NCBI GenBank assembly: GCA_025997135.1
Contig: BNUE01000016.1
Location: forward strand, 1 to 22,287
DNA length: 22,287 nucleotides
Direction: 5' to 3'
From: a candidate division SR1 bacterium
GTDB taxonomy: Bacteria; Patescibacteriota; Gracilibacteria; Absconditabacterales; Absconditicoccaceae
Position numbers and translations under genes: made by a program. Below are positions 19,490 to 22,287 of this stretch, in pieces (position 1 is the first letter of the stretch; each line of letters opens with the position of its first letter). Under the pieces are notes generated by a model. That model ran no database searches. It saw only the letters and a program-made list of their open reading frames with translations, and was not told where the DNA came from.

Positions 19490-22287
19490 TTATTTTACTC
19501 TATGCCGAAAAGCTTCATCCTTAACTACATTCTGATAAGTCTTTTTGATTCATTCTCATAACTGCTTGAGATCTATATCATCAGGAAGTTTACCGTTTTT
19601 AGCATAAAAATCTAGCAAATGTTCAATTTTGTGTAGGCTCGACACCATTTCTGTCCAGAATACTGATTTGGAGGGATCAGACGGGAAGTATTCTTGTAAT
19701 TTTTCTAGCTGATGTCTATTGTTTTCAGGTATCTTATTTTTGACAGAGTCGAAAAGTTCTCATGGATAGAGAAGAATTCACTGTGAGACTCTCTTATCTC
19801 GCATTTTCTGCAGAAAACCCATACTATCAGCGAAATACTCTGGATCATTTATGTCTTCTAAAACAAGTGAAAGCTGATTTCCTAGTACGGAAGTATGGTT
19901 TCAGTAGATGTCTACGAAGGTAAGTAGTAAATCTTTATCAATCTCTGCTGACTCGAACTTATCTCTGAAAAAGTCATAAGCTGATTGTCTATCACGTTCG
20001 ACTTTGTCATTCACTGGGTTGTCGTGGACTGGTTTCTCGTTCAATGAATATTCAGCTGGCTGGACTGGTGCGTGCTCCATCTCTAGTAGTATTCACAGCA
20101 TCTGATGGTAGTTTTCCATCATTGAGTCTAGATTGGATTGAAGAGATTGCAAGCTGGAAGCGTTTAAATCTGAAGTTTTTAGCTCACTAATTATGGTTTC
20201 AATATTTGTCATCATCGCATTATAAAATCTTTGCAAATCTGGCATCTTATTTTCTAATTCTTCCATTTTAGCTCAGGCTCGAGGGTTATTTGATAGCTCT
20301 TGAAGTGCTGTCTGAAAATAAACTAGATCTTCTATCATAGCTGAGGCTTGCTCTATGATTTCGAGTTGGTCAGCTTTTTTTTGGTTTGTTTTTAGGATAG
20401 CTGAGGTATTTATGCTGATTGCACTGAGCTTATTTCAGTAGAAATCCTCGAAAACGCCCTTTACGCCCATTCAATAATTGATTAACGATTCCATATTCGG
20501 AAAATGTTTTTGCTGTCAGAGGAAGCCTCATTCGAAAAGGAAACGTACTAAATGCGACGGAGCAATTGGAGCCCCATCTGTAAAGCTAAATTTTTTTGAA
20601 TATAAAGACCTTAGTTTCCAATATAATTGTCATGCAGTAATACTTCATAATTGTCACTTCATTTTATGGACTTTACCCATTCTCACTATATGATACTTGG
20701 TTAAGTTCTCTATCTCTGATTTTTCGAAAGGAAGTTTGACTCCTTTTTCAGTGAAATAATCATATTCTTCTAATAATCTTTTTCTGATTTCTGTTCGTTC
20801 TTTATTATAAGTAGTTGTGTGAGTATCTAGCTTTCATAGATACTTATCCATTAATTTAGAATTTGCTTCGACATGTTTTTCATTGTCTAGATTTGGACGA
20901 TAATATCGGTTGTCTTTTTTTGTAAGACGGCCTTCAGACCAGCCATTATCTTCAGTCCACCCTTTACCTATATAATTTACACTAAATTTATCAGCTATTA
21001 CCCGTTCTGAAAGGTGTTTAGCCTCTTGAGCTTCTCTCTTCTCACGTTGTACTTTTCCATCAGCTTCTTTTTTTGTTTTTTCTTCTCACTCTTTCCTTGC
21101 TTGTTCAATTTGTACTTGTCTTGCCTGTTCTGCTTTTTCTGCCTCTATCTTTCTAGCTTCCTGGGCTTTAGCATTAGCTGAAGAGATTATATTTAAAGCT
21201 GAAATCTCTTTAGTTAACTCTTCATGCTTACGATCTAAATAGTCTTTTAATTCAGCTTTTATAATATTTGAATCTTTTTGTTCCAAAATCTTTTCCAATT
21301 TACTATTCAGATCATAAAGATATGGAAAAGCTTGTTCAAATACTTTTTTTCATCCGTTTGGATCTGGATGCATTTTGAGAGCAAGAGAGCGATATATTTT
21401 TGTTAACTCTTCTTTATTATTTATTATGTTTGTAGCAAATGCGTTATATATATATATATTTTTTTTAGTTAGAACATCTGCTTCATCTGCTAAACTCAAA
21501 TTTTCATAGCTACCAGCAAAACCTCATTCCAAGAGGAAGCGTCTGATGTTCTCATTTTCAATTCCATAAGCCAACTCTTTTGTTTTTGCTGCAAGTTGTG
21601 AATAAGTTAAATTTCATAGTTCTCACTCTTTGGTGAAATGTGTATTGATGAGGCTTATTATGTTTAAAGTACCAAAAAATTCTAAAACTGATCTATCAAA
21701 TCACGGATTTACTCAAGAAGCAACGAGGCGATCGTATTCGCTGATAAGTCTGGATTTGAGCAGTTGAGCTTTCTGATCGACAGAGAGATCTGAATCTAGA
21801 TCAAATGTCTCATCCATAAATGCACTATTTTCCTGCACTTTCTGTGCATTTAATGCTGTCGAAGTGTATATTTTGTTTGTTTCTGGCGTGAATGGAGAGA
21901 TGAATTGATTTGAAAGAGTATTTTTTGAAGTAATATTCTTTGAAGAAGTCTTTTGTTTAGTTCAAGGTTGATTTTTTCAAGAGTGTCCCGTACTACCTGC
22001 CATAATTCCAGTGACTAATGTCGTCAAAATAACGGTATTTACAATATCTCACTGACTCACTACTCCATCTAACTGGGTATCTCGCACCTGATTTGCTCAA
22101 TAATTGAGTCATTTTTCAGCTAATAGCTGGGATAACTCCTGTATGTTTTCTCAGAAAATCTCTTTTCATATATTTTTGATAAAATCCCTGATTCAAGCTG
22201 ATCATACCCTTCACATAATCAGATCATTTGGAGAGACTAACTCCAGTGCTGACTGGACTACAGATTGCAATAAGGCATACTGAAATG
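19490..22287 (-). CDS. Large protein with J-domain-like segment and coiled coils (partial, N-terminus beyond right edge)
   Basis: The code-25 frame is open from the right edge to UAA at 19490 (931 aa visible). About 290-335 residues into the visible part is a DnaJ-like stretch: ELTKIYRSLALKMHPDPNG, then FEQAFPYLYDLNSKLEKIL. The HPD tripeptide that binds Hsp70 is present. A long Lys/Glu/Ala/Gln-rich coiled coil follows (~335-420). A motif is repeated on either side: IRRFLLEGGFAG and LVRFLFEGGFLG. The C-terminal third is mainly helical (ENKMPDLQRFYNAMMTNIETI...). Near the visible N-terminal side is one weak hydrophobic stretch (DIVNTVILTTLVTGIMAGS). I do not recognise the whole protein. It is likely cotranscribed with the hydrolase at 19458. 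The J-like segment suggests Hsp70 recruitment, which is inference. Confidence 0.8.

Noticed and set aside
21445..21460. TA dinucleotide run as a regulatory or slippage site
   Set aside because: It reads as in-frame coding (IYIYN) and is too short to support a phase-variation claim.

Overview
The window comes from a bacterium that reads UGA as glycine (genetic code 25), as known for the candidate phyla Absconditabacteria (SR1) and Gracilibacteria (BD1-5). With UGA read as a stop, the DNA looks almost empty. With UGA read as glycine, it resolves into nine protein genes that fill nearly all of it. Recoded UGA falls on invariant glycines of recognisable enzymes: the SGIGKG, HGE, DDGAE and PGGFGN motifs of CTP synthase, both glycines of the patatin GxSxG motif, and the oxyanion region of an alpha/beta hydrolase. 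Every reading frame ends at UAA or UAG. No start codon has a clear Shine-Dalgarno sequence, and several promoters sit so close to the start codon that the mRNAs look leaderless.

Layout, left to right. Positions 1-1726 (minus): N-terminal part of a large secreted surface protein. Positions 1934-3658 (minus): a secreted 574-aa protein with three tandem beta-rich domains. Positions 3865-3948 (plus): tRNA-Leu(CAA). Positions 4027-4854 (minus): patatin-like phospholipase. Positions 4998-13706 (minus): one giant 2902-aa secreted, cysteine-rich modular adhesin-like protein with an internal 498-bp perfect repeat. Positions 14023-14967 (minus): unknown 314-aa protein, probably leaderless. Positions 15033-16730 (minus): CTP synthase (pyrG) carrying an in-frame palindromic repeat element. 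Positions 16883-17728 and 17767-17943 (plus): a secreted lytic-transglycosylase-like protein and a small charged protein. About 18050-18200 (plus): a promoter-to-terminator unit with no ORF, a candidate small RNA. Positions 18247-19458 (minus): alpha/beta hydrolase. Positions 19490 to the right edge (minus): C-terminal 931 aa of a large protein with a J-domain-like segment and coiled coils.

Two of the large secreted proteins (1726 and 13706) start with the same design: a signal peptide, then GGxxN repeats resembling trimeric-autotransporter heads, then cysteine-rich modules. Together with the transglycosylase-like protein, the patatin and the hydrolase, this would suit a host-attached or predatory epibiont, as described for some Absconditabacteria. 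That lifestyle link is inference; nothing in the window proves it.

Promoters are unusually regular: TTGACW/TTGCAT/TTGAAA-type -35 boxes, a spacer of almost always 16 bp, and TATAAT-like -10 boxes. Two of the strongest face no protein gene.
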